Part shown: positions 1-13,600 of the stretch, piece by piece
How positions within the stretch are numbered: position 1 is the first letter of the stretch
Layout of the letters: each line of letters begins with the position of its first letter
Assembly: GCF_000003815.2 (NCBI RefSeq)
Contig: NC_049992.1
Coordinates: forward strand, 21,090,698-21,154,697
Length of the DNA stretch: 64,000 nt
Origin: Branchiostoma floridae
Lineage: Eukaryota; Chordata; Leptocardii; Amphioxiformes; Branchiostomatidae
Reading direction: 5' to 3'
Notes under the pieces: generated by a model
The model's input: only the letters and a program-made list of their open reading frames with translations
Told to the model about the DNA's origin: nothing
The model's database searches: none
Program-made: the position numbers and the translations under genes

Positions 1-1617
1 ATGATGCTTTGGAAAAGTTCCTGCGGCGTAGTTTCGGACAGAGTATCAAAAAGACGCTGAAATGTTTTCACTGTGTCTATGATGTCACTTATCACCCCTG
101 GCACGTCTTTAAACCATATGTTGATCAGCTCCAGCAGTTCATCAAACGAGAAATCCTGTAAAGTAACCAACAGATCTTCATTCAGCCATGCCTTCTTGCA
201 AAACTAGTATTATCATATAGCCGGGCGCGGCGGACTAATTAGAAGGTCATAACGCCTGGTCCTTTCCTATAACCACAGAATAAAACGACAGAGTGAGCGA
301 AGCGAAGGCGTTATGACACCATATACACCTCGGGGCAGGTTATCAACCCTAAACTATACACTCGTTTATACTTTTATGCTTTACAAGATGATAATATCAC
401 TTCAATAGGATACTAGTGAGTTTATTGCCAATCAAAACCAATGTATCGTATTATTTTTTTAAATCATGCCATAATTAGCACGCAGTGTATTCACGATTTC
501 ATCAAATATAAATTCAACTGACATTGAAACTGGTTGGACAGACTATGTTGGAAAAATACAACTCGACAAGGCGGGTCTCTACAGTATACTCGATTTTAAT
601 AATGTGTACCGGTCATTTCATTAGTTTTGACTTTCGGGCAGTTTGGCTTATGTCTCTTTTGAGTCGCAATGCCAGTGAACCCTTGCCTTGGCAAGGGGTA
701 TGTTCGGTTTAGCAAAGCTAAGGCAGCGTCCAAAAAACAAAGTACACATGCAGATTTACAAAGTAGCTTCTAAATAGTTTTTGTTGTAAAGATACCCTGC
801 ACTTGCCTGTAGGATGTTGATCTCGTACTTGATGCCACCTCTGAAGCAGATTCCAGCATCAATGAAGTCAAAATCTTCCCNNNNNNNNNNNNNNNNNNNN
901 NNNNNNNNNNNNNNNNNNNNNNNNNNNNNNNNNNNNNNNNNNNNNNNNNNNNNNNNNNNNNNNNNNNNNNNNNNNNNNNNAGTCAGTAAGATAAAAAAAT
1001 ATCAACGGCCGTTTGCTGCCTTTTCTACACACACTCATTAGGAAAGGCTGATTACCAGAACATCATCATGCATGCATCTCCATTAGGACATGCGTAGGTA
1101 CCTGTAATTGTCACAGTTTTATGGTATACATTGCTTTTTTAACATTACTTGCGATTAAATGGCGGTTAATAGGCCTAGGGAGGCAACATAATGTTTTAAC
1201 AGTAATATGTGTTTCTAAGTATAAGACATTGGGTAGGACTCTAAACAAAGTGAGGCAGTCAGGAAACTATAGGTTTGTCAATCTCAACATATGCTCAACA
1301 TATGGTTCGAAATTATCACAATAAAGAGGTTGCGAATCTTACCAAAAAAATGATTTGTCTTCCTTTTAAAATTAAGACCGCTGCGGTGCCATCACGAAAC
1401 AATAGTAATATTCCATAAATCACTTATTCAATCATTCCATAAATGCATAACGTTTATATCATTATATCAAGATCACAGTCACGACGCATCTCAAAAACTT
1501 ACCTATGTTAAAGTCAAAAATGTTTCTAACAACGAGGCCAAATTCTGCTCCGATATCATTTGTTCCAATCTTCTTCTGCCAGTCTATTCCTGGCAAATTC
1601 AGGCACAACTCGATTGG
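1..1617 (-). CDS. Lipid transfer protein exons 17-19, downstream of furin site
   Basis: Exon 17 (1503-1617) encodes PIELCLNLPGIDWQKK and ends with NIFDFNIG. Exon 18 (visible 807-880) has lost its 5' part to the gap at 881-980 and reads EDFDFIDAGICFRGGIKYE. Exon 19 (1-203) reads FCKKAWLNEDLLVTLQDF and then an amphipathic helical stretch, and runs off the window. Exon 18 ends CAG|gcaagt, a GC donor with otherwise perfect consensus. I do not recognise a named domain here. The downstream region of such proteins normally forms lipid-binding beta-sheets. Confidence 0.65.
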
Positions 1618-4600
1618 CTGAAAAACAACAATGCATATAACCAAAGTATGTATAACCGTAACCTCTCTTTAAAGAAAAAGACACATTGAAAGATGTCTCG
1701 AATTGCATTGCTCAACTAAGTTACTTGTATATATCACAGGATTGATAACAAACTTGTCCCAAAACCGCCCTGAATGGAAAAGGCTTGCTTCCCAATGTGT
1801 CACTAGAGAAGCGAGTCGATTTAGGTATTAGTAACCTTATGAGAATACCAAGAGAGTGCTGTAATATTGTGGGATATGGAAATGTTGATATATATATATA
1901 TACATATATGTATAGATGTATACATTTCTTAATCAATCAATCATTCAATCAATCAATCAATCCATATTTCACTTTCATATATTTATTATCCTCTACCAGG
2001 CTCCACGGATCGGTGATCTGAATGTAGAAATTGGACAAATAGAGGGGGGTTAGCCGGCCAGAAGAGTACTTTTACTCTCCACCGATCCGCGGAGCCTGGT
2101 AGAGGCTATATATTAATGACAGAGAATGGATTATTTTTATTATTATTGTTATTATTATATTTTTTTACAATGGGTTTTTCTCTTGAATTTATCCTCTTGT
2201 TCAGTAGTTGTAAATTACAATTACAATTAAATGTGAACATGCTCTTCAACTTTTACCTTAGGTTAAAGCAAGATAAAACAATTAGCCAACCTAAGTAGTA
2301 TGCATCAAAACTTTGCTTACGTCAAATATTCCTTTAACACCTCTGCGCTGCCGGAGATGAGAATTTCTTTCCAGGTCATCAAGATAGTGGTCAATGCTGA
2401 TGGACCTAAAACGTACAATATCATTATCTAGTGCCTGAGTGTAAAAATCTAATCTCTGTGTTTCATCGGTACACTTTGGGATTTTTTGTAAGAATTAGAG
2501 TTTAAAAACTAAATGGGATAACAAAACATAATTTACCCATTTGCCATGCTCTGTTTTATCTTCAGCAGGTTGAGCGCTTTGGGATGCCTTTGGTACTGAA
2601 GAGCAGCGTGGTAGCGGACATGCTCCTCCTCATCAAACAGGGCGCTGTCCAGGAGAAGACTCGCGGCCTGGAAGACAGGAATTTTTAAGCTTTAACATAA
2701 TCGGCAACAATTCAAAATTTAATATTGATAAAATGATATCAGGAATATTTTGAAAATGTATTGCAGGGTAGCCCTTGCAAATGTGCAAATAAAAACTACA
2801 ATTCCACAAACACATCCCTTCGCCAAATAATCATGCCTTTATTCAAGACTTTAAGATCTTATTCATGTATTACTAAAGAGTACCTACCCCAATAGCAAAC
2901 GACTGCTTGAACATGTGTTCCCCAAAAACCCAACCAAACAAAAAGCTTCTTTTAATTATCTCAGTTACGTTATATGGCAAGTTTGAATGTCCTATCATGG
3001 AATGCAGTGGATATGTAAACTTTCCTCATAAATTACGTAAATTTGCTGTTAATTTGCATACTAGTAATAAGGATCCCACTTTGTAAGTGTTCACTTAGGT
3101 TATCTACATACCAAAAATCATGATGATCCGTCAACATGCTCTTCTTTTCTCATTAATTATATAAATGAGGTCGTCATTGGCACAATTAATATGTATTGGA
3201 CATTCTCTTTCTCAGCCATGTATGTGACAAGTTTGAAAGTCCTATCATGGAATTCAGTGGATTTATGAACTTTTCTCATTAATTATGCAATTTAGCTTTT
3301 GATTTGCATAATGAGCATTACATTGTAGGCAATCACAGGCTATCTACCACTAAAAAATCACGACCATAGCATGTCCAGAACAGGAGATGTCAAAATTAAA
3401 CGTTTTGCTGCAGAACCTCATGCAGCCACTAGGGTGCCCTTTATTGAACCTTACCTTCGTTTTCCTGACCCCCACCCACCTACCAAATATTATCAGAATC
3501 CATTCAAGGCTTCTTGAGTTGTTCACAAGAAAGCGGACGCACATATTTGGCTCACTACCGTCCTGACGGAAAAAGGCTACGCCATTTTCGAAAACGACCT
3601 TCCTGTCCTCAACCGCTACTCAAATACCAAATATCATTAAAATCCATACAGAGCTTCTCGAGTTATATGCTGTTGACCTACATATAGGGACACAACATGA
3701 GGCCTTAACCGACTATGTAACCTTCTTGGCGAAGGTAAAGATTGCATCTTTGGTCTAAATCAGCGATAATGCCTCTATAATAAATTCTAGAGCTAGTGAC
3801 TTGACAAATCATTAGCACTGGTATTGCGTTGCCAACAAAAAAGACATGAGACAGTGTCTGTGCTTTTTATATTGCTGACGTACCGGATATTTTTCAACAC
3901 CACACATATACTACAATTGAAGAAAACTACGCATGGAGAAGTGTGAAGGGGGACGCACTCGAACTAGCAGCGCTCAATCGTAGGTTGCCATAGAGTAATC
4001 CAGTTTTAATGAATGAACCTTTAACACACTTATTTGAAGAACAAACTTTAAAAAGAATAACATCTATACTGTGCATAAACTCTTTAGCAGTTGATGATTA
4101 AAGTAAACAAAACCAATCATTTAATTCAATCATATATTTTGAGTAAAATTGTGACGTCAGGAGAGCTGTGCCTTTTACAATCTAGCTTATTACAGGAAAT
4201 GGGCTAGATGCACTGAATGCGGCCGCCCGACTAACAGAACCATTACGGCAAACGATAATGCCAACATCACTAAAACTCGTGTACTTATTGGGACAGTTTC
4301 TTGACAGCTCTTCAAAAGTTTCATGTTCATAGACGTTACGAATCATATGTTATAAAGTGAAATGAATACTTTTGGCGTTCGATAGCCTACCATCTTCATG
4401 GCCAAACTGCGGGAAACAGCGGCAGCGATATTAAAGTTGTTTTTCAAGGGTTAGTCTTCTAGTCAACAAACATTTTAAGACCCTGTTTTGTAAAGCCTTA
4501 TTTTTTTTGTATGGTAATTGTGCTATTCGCACAGGTCGATTAAATTTAGTGACCATAATAATCCGGTGCTACCATCATTGTTAAGAAATCATATAGTTTG

Positions 4601-7600
4601 ATACGACAGGAAATTGACATAAAAGTATATCAAGAATAAAATTTACATCTATATGAATGGGCTTGGTTGATTTACCTTTATGATGACTTACCTTTATAAT
4701 CAGCATAGTCAGTGGCGACAAAATTAGATCGGTTAAAAATCTGTGCCATGTTAGTGCGCGTGCCAGCTTAGTGTGCCCTCGTTATACACTTTTTAGCAAT
4801 ATTGACAACATATGTCTTGTTTGGTCTTGAGCTTAGACGGATAATGTACAACATCATCTTTATTTCGCACAAAAACACAAATAGGACACGTTAAAAACAC
4901 AAATGCAAGATGAAGGTTAGATAGACACCCCATAATTAGATCAACAGTGATCCGTTCTTGGTAAACTAAATCAACTAAATGCTGCCTCACCTCATGGTGG
5001 TCATACTTCCTAATCGCGGACAGCGCGCTTCTCCGCAGCAGTGGTGGACTGTCCGTGTTGTTGATGTAAGACAGGAGGTGGTCAAACGAGCTGTCAAACT
5101 CAGCATTGCCGAGGGACTCCAGGAGAGTGGCTTTGTGATGGTAATGTTTGTTTATTTCGTCATCGGTCAAGGTGGATCGCAGATGTCGGTGATGCCACGG
5201 GTCTATGATAATGTTGAGGAAATATATCACCAGAGCTATGATATTCTACTAAACGATGAACTACATTTTAGCTTGGTATTACTTCTCTCTTGTAAAACTT
5301 TTATGTTTAAGATAAAATTGAACCTTAAGAAAAAACACTTACCATGTATTCCTACGCTGTCCTCCAGTTTTCCCACAAGGCTTTTTGCTCTCTCCTTGTC
5401 CGTTTCCTTCAGACGGTCGGCGACAACTCCGAGGATGAGAACAGCGGTGCTGTGGACTATCCACTCATCCTTAGGATCTGAGTCAGAAAACGGAATCATT
5501 TTTACTGGGTATTAGACAAATAAACCGCCAGTTTAGGTGACTGTATTTAGTATGGTCCCCGAAAAGAGAATTCATATAAAGCTAAATTCGATCCTGTAGA
5601 AAAATAGATCTTTAGTTAATGCCCTTGTAATGGGGCTTTAGTGACTTTGTTTTCAAAATGATCTGTTTTAAATCAAACATTAGCCATGCATTTTAATACA
5701 TGTATGTTTGAACTGTTTTTTAAAGATTTATTTCGATTAACAATATCATCAACAATTATGCTCTACGTCCTACCTTCAAATTCAATTTTTGTCGCAAAGC
5801 ACAGTTCCTCCAGTGCCATTACGAATTCCTGAAAATCATAGTAAGATAGGTTGAGGACAAATTGGCCTTGAACTCAACCACGTCGGCAATTGCACGGCAG
5901 ACAAACATGATATAAAATAATGAAACATATGGAAAATATCGAGTACAAAAAGGATTCACCAGAACTATCGAGGGAAACAAATGCTGCGTAGACAGTGTAG
6001 ATAACAAAGTTAGAACTATTTTGATACTGATACATATTCGGTCCATAAGCTAACATACATGATACCATACATACATTAAAAAAATCATAAATACGTATAT
6101 TTACCTTGACAGGTGGGGTTTTCATTGTCACAAAACTGATCAGCATCCGCTGTATGAGTTGAGCTGAGGCCCCCCTGACCTGTAGAACAGTTTTAGTAAG
6201 GAGCCGCTGGGCTGCTGCACTACCGAGACTACCGAGGGCGTCCACCATGATGTTGCAGTTTTCCTCTTCAACGGAGTCTGAGTAGTTGACCTTGACATGT
6301 TGATGTACTAGGATGCCAAGGTCATCTTCAGACAAACGGTCCATCAGAGCGAAAAGTTGAAAGAAGCATTGCTGTCTTTGCATTGATTCTGAAAAAGATG
6401 AAATGTTTTTAATAATTTAAACCTTACTCCGTGCTTTGTAATCATTTCCATATACCTACTGCGTACTATAGAACCCATTGTTCAATTAGCTTAATTGAAG
6501 TATGATACGGTAAAAAAGAGGTGTTACGGAAACTGGGATCGGCCTTAACATATATTAGCTGTTGCGTGGCATTAAAACTTTAGCATACATCTAATCTCTT
6601 GCTCTTATTCTAAGTTGCCACTAACTTAAGCTTTCAAATAACATACCTTCCTTTCTGTTGTGGTTTCTGACACATGTCAAATTTCCAAGGATGGCGTCCT
6701 TTATTTGTGTAAGGTTCAGCGCAGGCAGCTTCGGCTAAAGTAAGAAAAAAATATATTAAACAAATTATGAAGCCTTGTTTTCTAAACATTAACAAACATA
6801 ATTTCAGAGAATTTTATGAGAAAAATGTCATTTTTACATGAGTGATGATGATAGATCCGTTAGTGAGGTTGGAGGGTGGAGTCACAGCGTCAGCAAACGG
6901 TTTCATCCCAACCAGGGTCATCTGACTGGAGGAGTTCGCATGCATGACGGGAAGTTCTGTAACAGTTACAGAATGTCAAATCTATTTCTAAGAAAATGAT
7001 GATAATTTTTAGTCCTTTGTTTATTATGGTATACAATATGACTTGTAAATATTAATGTGTCAAACTTTTCAAACACTAATTATAATGTGCACATATAACA
7101 CAGAAAGATACAACAAAAATAGAAATACTAGGTAAACTTATCCGTATATGCGAAGTATTTGGACACACATATGTACATATAAAACTATAGGGTTGGATAT
7201 GAACAGATATGTTAACTGTTATGTAAGAGTAATATCAATCGTAAATACATCATAATCGAAATCAAGGGAATTATTAGCCAATTGCAATTATATTCATTGT
7301 ATATAAACTACTGACGAAATTACTGAAGGGTGTCAAAGTATGTGGATGACTGGTAAAAAAATAAACAGTAAAAAAATAAACAGTACACAATGGAATAGTG
7401 GGAATCTTTTAATGGTTATTTGAAGTTTTTTTGTAAAATATGAGGTCAAGAAATTATTGGATTAAGACTAAGAGAGTAGGTATTTCCACTGTGTCGCTTT
7501 TGCATTTTCAACTTACCGAACTGGTCTCCTTGTAGCTGTCGATGTTTGTCTGGATCTCCTGGTAAACCGGCTCTGGGGTCGAACCTACCAACAAGATTGT

Positions 7601-10600
7601 AAAAAACAAACCCTTATAGAATCATATTAAAAGCAATTTGTCTACTCACTTCACTCACTTACATGTAGGAAAATATATGCATGTGCTACAGATATATTTG
7701 CCATATGTAAATAAAAGTAATACTACACAAATTACCCCTTCGGGGTTTCCCTTGGAGCAGTGAAGGCTTCGTCGACGAGAACAGTTCGTGCAACACCGAG
7801 CTCCGAGCTGTAGGTTATTTTCTGCAAAGAAATTAAACGAATTACAACTTGCTTGATCAATGGTAGGTTTTTAATTCAAATTCATAAACTCGCCAATATC
7901 ATCAGCTAACTGAAGGACTAAATTTCCGATTAAAGATTATATATCCGAACAACATAACGGCTTATCTTTTTTTTATAGAGTCAATTCCACGTGCGGATGT
8001 TTGTTGCCTTTGTTTATAATTGATTTTAAAGCTTTGTAATTATATGTCCAGGACATTTGATAATTCAGAAATATTTTTAACACTGTTTCAACTTTATAAA
8101 TATTTCCCCGGTTCTGTAAAACTGGAGATATAAATGATGTGGAATTGGATACTTCTAATGATTTGTAAATAATAATAACAGCATTCTACCATTATTTACA
8201 ATTTTCAACCATTTTTTGTAACATTTTGTGAATGGGTCAGTGGGCTGGTAAGATAGTAATTCACGCATCCTTGCAAAGTATGGTTGGGTGTCATGCAACA
8301 ATGGCCCACCACAAAGGGCCCACCAGTGCCCAGCAGTGAAATCTAAAAATATACAGAGGCAACAATAGGGCTTACTTTTATGGGGGCAATAAACTAATTC
8401 TGCCATTTGGCAAAGATTATAACTATTTGTAAATATTTGTAAATGTGAAAGAATCACACAGAAGTTTGACAATTATTCTAAATAAAGATATTTTTGTACA
8501 GTTACTTTCAAAATCTTTCTAAAATATTCAAAAGAATTCCAATAGATTAATATTTTCTTAATCATTTTTTTGAAAAAAACTCAGTTTTTGTGGCTTAGAT
8601 ATTCTTTTATTCAAAATAATTCAAACTTATTACAAATATCACCTAAAACCCCTCATTGTGTCTTGGAATGGACTCTATTCTATAGATTTAAAAAAAATAT
8701 CTTTGGAATAAATGTCAGTTGAACACTCGGATATCTGAGGCTAAAATTTCACCGACTGTCCCATGTTCTTAAGACGAAAACAGTGATGTCAGTAACAGTA
8801 CTCAGATGCAGCTACAAATGATTTGATTCAATTTATTTGGAAGCCAGGACTACCCCGCTAGCTGGAGACTACTATAAAAGACTAGCCATGGTAAAGCCAA
8901 AGGTACAATTGACATTATAAATATAGTATTTACTGATGAAAGTTTTTTAATGATATAGGTTATACAGACAACAGATGTCGAATACCTTCTCATGTTTAGC
9001 TTTTGCATTCTCCACAACGTGTCCATGTTTGGTTCTGTGAAACACCAGTCCTTCCTGTGTGGGGTTCACTTTGTACGTTGATGTATGGTCTCCTGACAGG
9101 GGCAGATGAAAGGTATAAATCGATTGTATCACCGTTAAAAATGAATATATAACAATGAATGTAGCTATATTTATTTTATGGTTGCTCTATGGTATGAATC
9201 ATGTTTAATTTTGACATGGAATTCAAATTTACTTTTTTTTCATTCATTATATTTTACATCTACAAATCTGGAAAATAAAGATTGCACAAGCGTTAAAAAG
9301 GTCCACATACCTTCATGTCCTGTTTCATTCAGTTGGTACAGCCAAATCCGGCCTTCTTTAAGAACCTTAAAGATACACCAAAAATGAAAATATTCTTAAC
9401 AATCTACAAGTCATATTAGAATGATAGATGGTTCACAAACAACCTTTAACTAAACTATGATGTGCCCTGACTAATATCCATAGCGCAATATAATAATCCG
9501 ATTTACTATAGCCTCAAACCCGAACAATCCCTGAAGACCCCTGTCACGGCTCGCTTTGTATGGCCCAATTAGACTACGATTGTTTTGAATAAGTAGATGT
9601 TGCTCTTACCAGATTTGCCTTTATCGGATTAACCAGGATAGCCATCGTTTTAGTAATTTTCAGCCATAAATTGTTGGATTACACATGATCTCTGAGGAGA
9701 CTCCCCGAACTCCTTAACGAAAATACCTGAATGTTTTTAACTATATGGACGTTCCTAGTTCCACATACCTATCACACCTACAAGGAATGAGCTGATTTGG
9801 CCGACATCTTCTGCCTGGTTTTGCCTTGTTTTTTTCGTGCAATGACTCTTAGATTGTACAACAATAGTGCAGTCTATTTACTGACGCCTGTGTCGCTTTT
9901 GTGCTCACCGGTGCTTTTTGAGTTCGTTATTTGCTCACACGGGGTTAAAGTCCGCCAAGTTGACCACAGCTTGAACAAATAAGGGAGTAATAAATTACTA
10001 CAAAACAACAGACCTTGTCACTGGCATGGAGCCTTGCAGACAACGTTCCCACCAGCGCCTTCTTGATGTTGAGCACCTCGAGATCTTCGTCAGTCGGATG
10101 AAAAACTTCAGTAACCTCCCCATGGTGCGAGAACAGGAAGGAAAACCTGACGGAAGAGAAAATTTACACATAGAACATCTCTCTGTGACCTTGTTCAACA
10201 AAGATGTAAATTCCTAAAAAGATATTAGGCTACAGGTAATGCTAGATATATATGCATAAAACATACATTACATTGAAATGTCTTCCGCAGCATGCGGAAA
10301 AGAAGTAAAATCAGAATAGCTTGAGAGTAAAAGTAAATTGAGTATAGTTGCCATTCCCTTTTAAATTACCTTTTTGTATGTATGTCAGTGTCATGTTGCT
10401 TTGTTTGCACTCAACTTTCGGGGCGGTGCTGCAATGACGTCAATCTCATTACAACACTAGCTGCGCTGTTATTCTCCTTTTTAAAGCAACATAAATGCGT
10501 ACAACTCTCCATCTTCATGGCTACCTCTTCCCTCCAACGATCATATCTAAGTAACTCGTAGATGGATAAATAAACCGCGGTAAGAAAGGAAAATATAACT

Positions 10601-13600
10601 TGAAGACTTAGGAAACTCACCATCTTGACATGTCCCAATGCCTGGAATGATCATTCTTTCCTGCAAGGAAAAGATTACAAGGTCGTTTTTACAACAGCCA
10701 CTCCTACATGTTCCAGTTGATAATGGACTATAATAGGAAGTTTTTGCTATCGTTTACCAGGTAGACAATGATTTATGTTGGAAAGTAGACAAAATTGGCA
10801 ATTGTTACGCCTAGACCAGTTGATTCGACTATTCCGGCGGCATATTTGCGTGCATTGATTAAGAACACAATCTACAAAATGTAACGCTGGTCAAGCAGCT
10901 GCGAATTAACAAAGTGATGCCGTACAAATTAAGAATAGGAAAAGACTTACACTGCATTTAACAATGAAGGAGAAAATAACAAGGTTAAAAATGAAGATAT
11001 TTACAAATATTGTCAAGTACATGCATAACGTGCTATATGTTTTAATCGTTTTGACCTTCCTGATCACTTAGATTTCCACTTTTTCCCAAACGTTTGAAAG
11101 TTTATCTCCGTTTGGCTCCTCTGTTAATGCCATTTATAGAATTCAGTAAACATGACTTTATAGGACATCAAATTACCACGACTACAAATGTAACGGTTCT
11201 AACTTCTTACCATTTGCATGCTGGGAAAACCTCTCAATGTGCAGCTGACAGAGTTGACCATCGCTGGTAATGTTTAACACCCGAATGTGTACCTGTAGGG
11301 ATAGTGTTTTCAGAACGTAATGAAGACATTGGTCATTAAATCTAAATTGTCCACTATACACGCTAGGGTTTTGGGTTTTTGTCAATATGTTGTCCAGAAC
11401 TAGGTATAAATCTAACCTTAGGATGGTCACTGCGTCTAACACTTTCTAAATTACGACATCGCACATATGCTTTAATTTTAGCTTAGATCACATTAAGTCT
11501 ACAAAGTTTCTTATTCCAGTAATGAAAAACATGTAATTATATACCTCCCTCGTTAATTATACAAATAAAGTATCCATTTGCCAAACATGCATATCACAGT
11601 ATCTACCTGCAAGCCTAAAATAATTGAAATCTGTCGTTCCTTTCGTCAGTAATCCTCTTCGGAATATTTTGATAAGAAAGATAATTCGCCTGCAGTTCCA
11701 GAAAATCAATGATACGGGCTGAAACTTGCCCCTACTTGGCCTGACCTTGAAAATTACCTGTCATTCGTATCATGTCAGGAAAAACTGCTATGGTAGAATA
11801 TTATCATTAGATATGCAAATAACCTCATAATTTGCTTAATTTGCATTTCATTTTGTACATCTTTGTTAAAGCTACCCAGAAACCAAAAGTCATGAAAACC
11901 GTTAATTCTATCTTGAGTTATCCTCTTCGGAATTCTTTTGATAACAAGAGATAATACACTAAATCGTGATCATGGCTTTTGAAAACAAGAGATAACACAC
12001 TAAAATCGTGATCGTGGCTTGTTCAGAACACGAGGTATCAAAACTGAAGTTTTGCTGCATTACCAAGGAAAGCCGCTAGGGGTCCAAAATCTTTCTGGCG
12101 TTTGTCACACTTTACCAACGCACTGAATATGAGGCCAATTCTTTCAGTTGTTCTTAAGTTATCGTGTTGACAGACACACAGACAATCCGTATATTTTAGG
12201 GATGTTACTAGAATATAGTTTTCAGCGCGTCTGTTTTGGGACAAGTTACAAAGAAACGCTGGTCCCAATTCAACACACAGATTAGCGGCAAGACTTTGCC
12301 ACATATGAATTCCGACGGAACGAACAGCCTAGGACAGCTTGGCGGAAACGGACTATGTTGGAGACCTTCAACAAGGCACAGCTCAGGGTGAAGTCAATAC
12401 TTAACTAGCCATGGTGTGTACTGTCAAATGGTGGTTATACCGGCTACATAACTACAGGTAAATATACAGAATTTATATCGTATTAACCAGTAGCAGCTAC
12501 CGGGACTTTCTGAAGAGCGCAGATTCTTGTATGGATATTGGGCAGATTCGCAAAACTACGAAAACCTCACCCCCCTTTTTCAGCACTGGAATCCAGTGCT
12601 GAATATGGCTTCTCCAGTGCTGAATGTTCGTCAGCACTGGTTTTCCAGTGCTGACGCCCTCTCAGCCCTGGAAACGCCTGCTTCAGCACTGGAAATCGAG
12701 TGCTGACGAACATTTATAGCACTGGAAACCAAGTGCTGACAAGTTTTCGACACTGAAAACCGAGTGCTGAGAGTGAGGAGAAATACCGTTACAGTAATTT
12801 GGAATTACGATAATAATTTGCTCTACTAAAAGATTACCGGGATTATAAATATCACCTTTTGTATTGTAAGATTATATTCTGCTCTATAACAGTGTGCACA
12901 GTGTTCATTTGTCGATTACCTTCGGGGATAATGGAAAATACTCGCGATCGATGGGCGTGACGCTTTCTTTACATGGGCAATAGGTAAATACATATACATA
13001 TCCGTCTACCTTCAATTGAACCTTCGAATTTACGTCTAGTGCCGCCCTGATTATTGGTGCTGGAAAGACGTCAGCACTGGTTCGAACATCTTTCCAGTGC
13101 TGAAAAGACGTCAGCACTCGTTTTCCAGTGCTGAAGATTTCACAGCACTGGTTTTCCTGTGCTGAAGTGTCCCCGAGCACTGGTAAATCCAGTGCTAAAG
13201 TTGAGGTTTTTGTATATCAGCACTCGGTTCCAGTGCTGACGGCGATTTCAGCACTGGGTAACCAGTGCTGAATGACATTTGACCTGGCCCGGCCCAGCTG
13301 TTCCCGGATTTCAGCACTGGTAACCGAGTGCTGACGGCAGTTCAGCACTAGAAAACGAGTGCTGAGGGAGTTTCAGCACTGGAACAAGGCCGATCAGCAC
13401 TGGAAAACGAGTGCTGAAAGAATTTCAGCACTGGAAAACCAGTGCTGAGACCGTTTAGATAATTGAATCAGCACTGGAACACCAGTGCGGAAGGCGAGGT
13501 TTTCGTAGACTTGCGGCAGATTCGGATTTTTCTCTGCTGAAATGTTTGCGGTGGTTTTGTCTTCGCGGTTTTCGCGGTGGCCACTTCACCACGAACGGAA

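Noticed and set aside
5874..6046. Extensions of exon frames at 5874-6104 and 4793-4990
   Set aside because: They run past clear GT donors at 6104 and 4990 into intron; only the parts up to the donors are exon.
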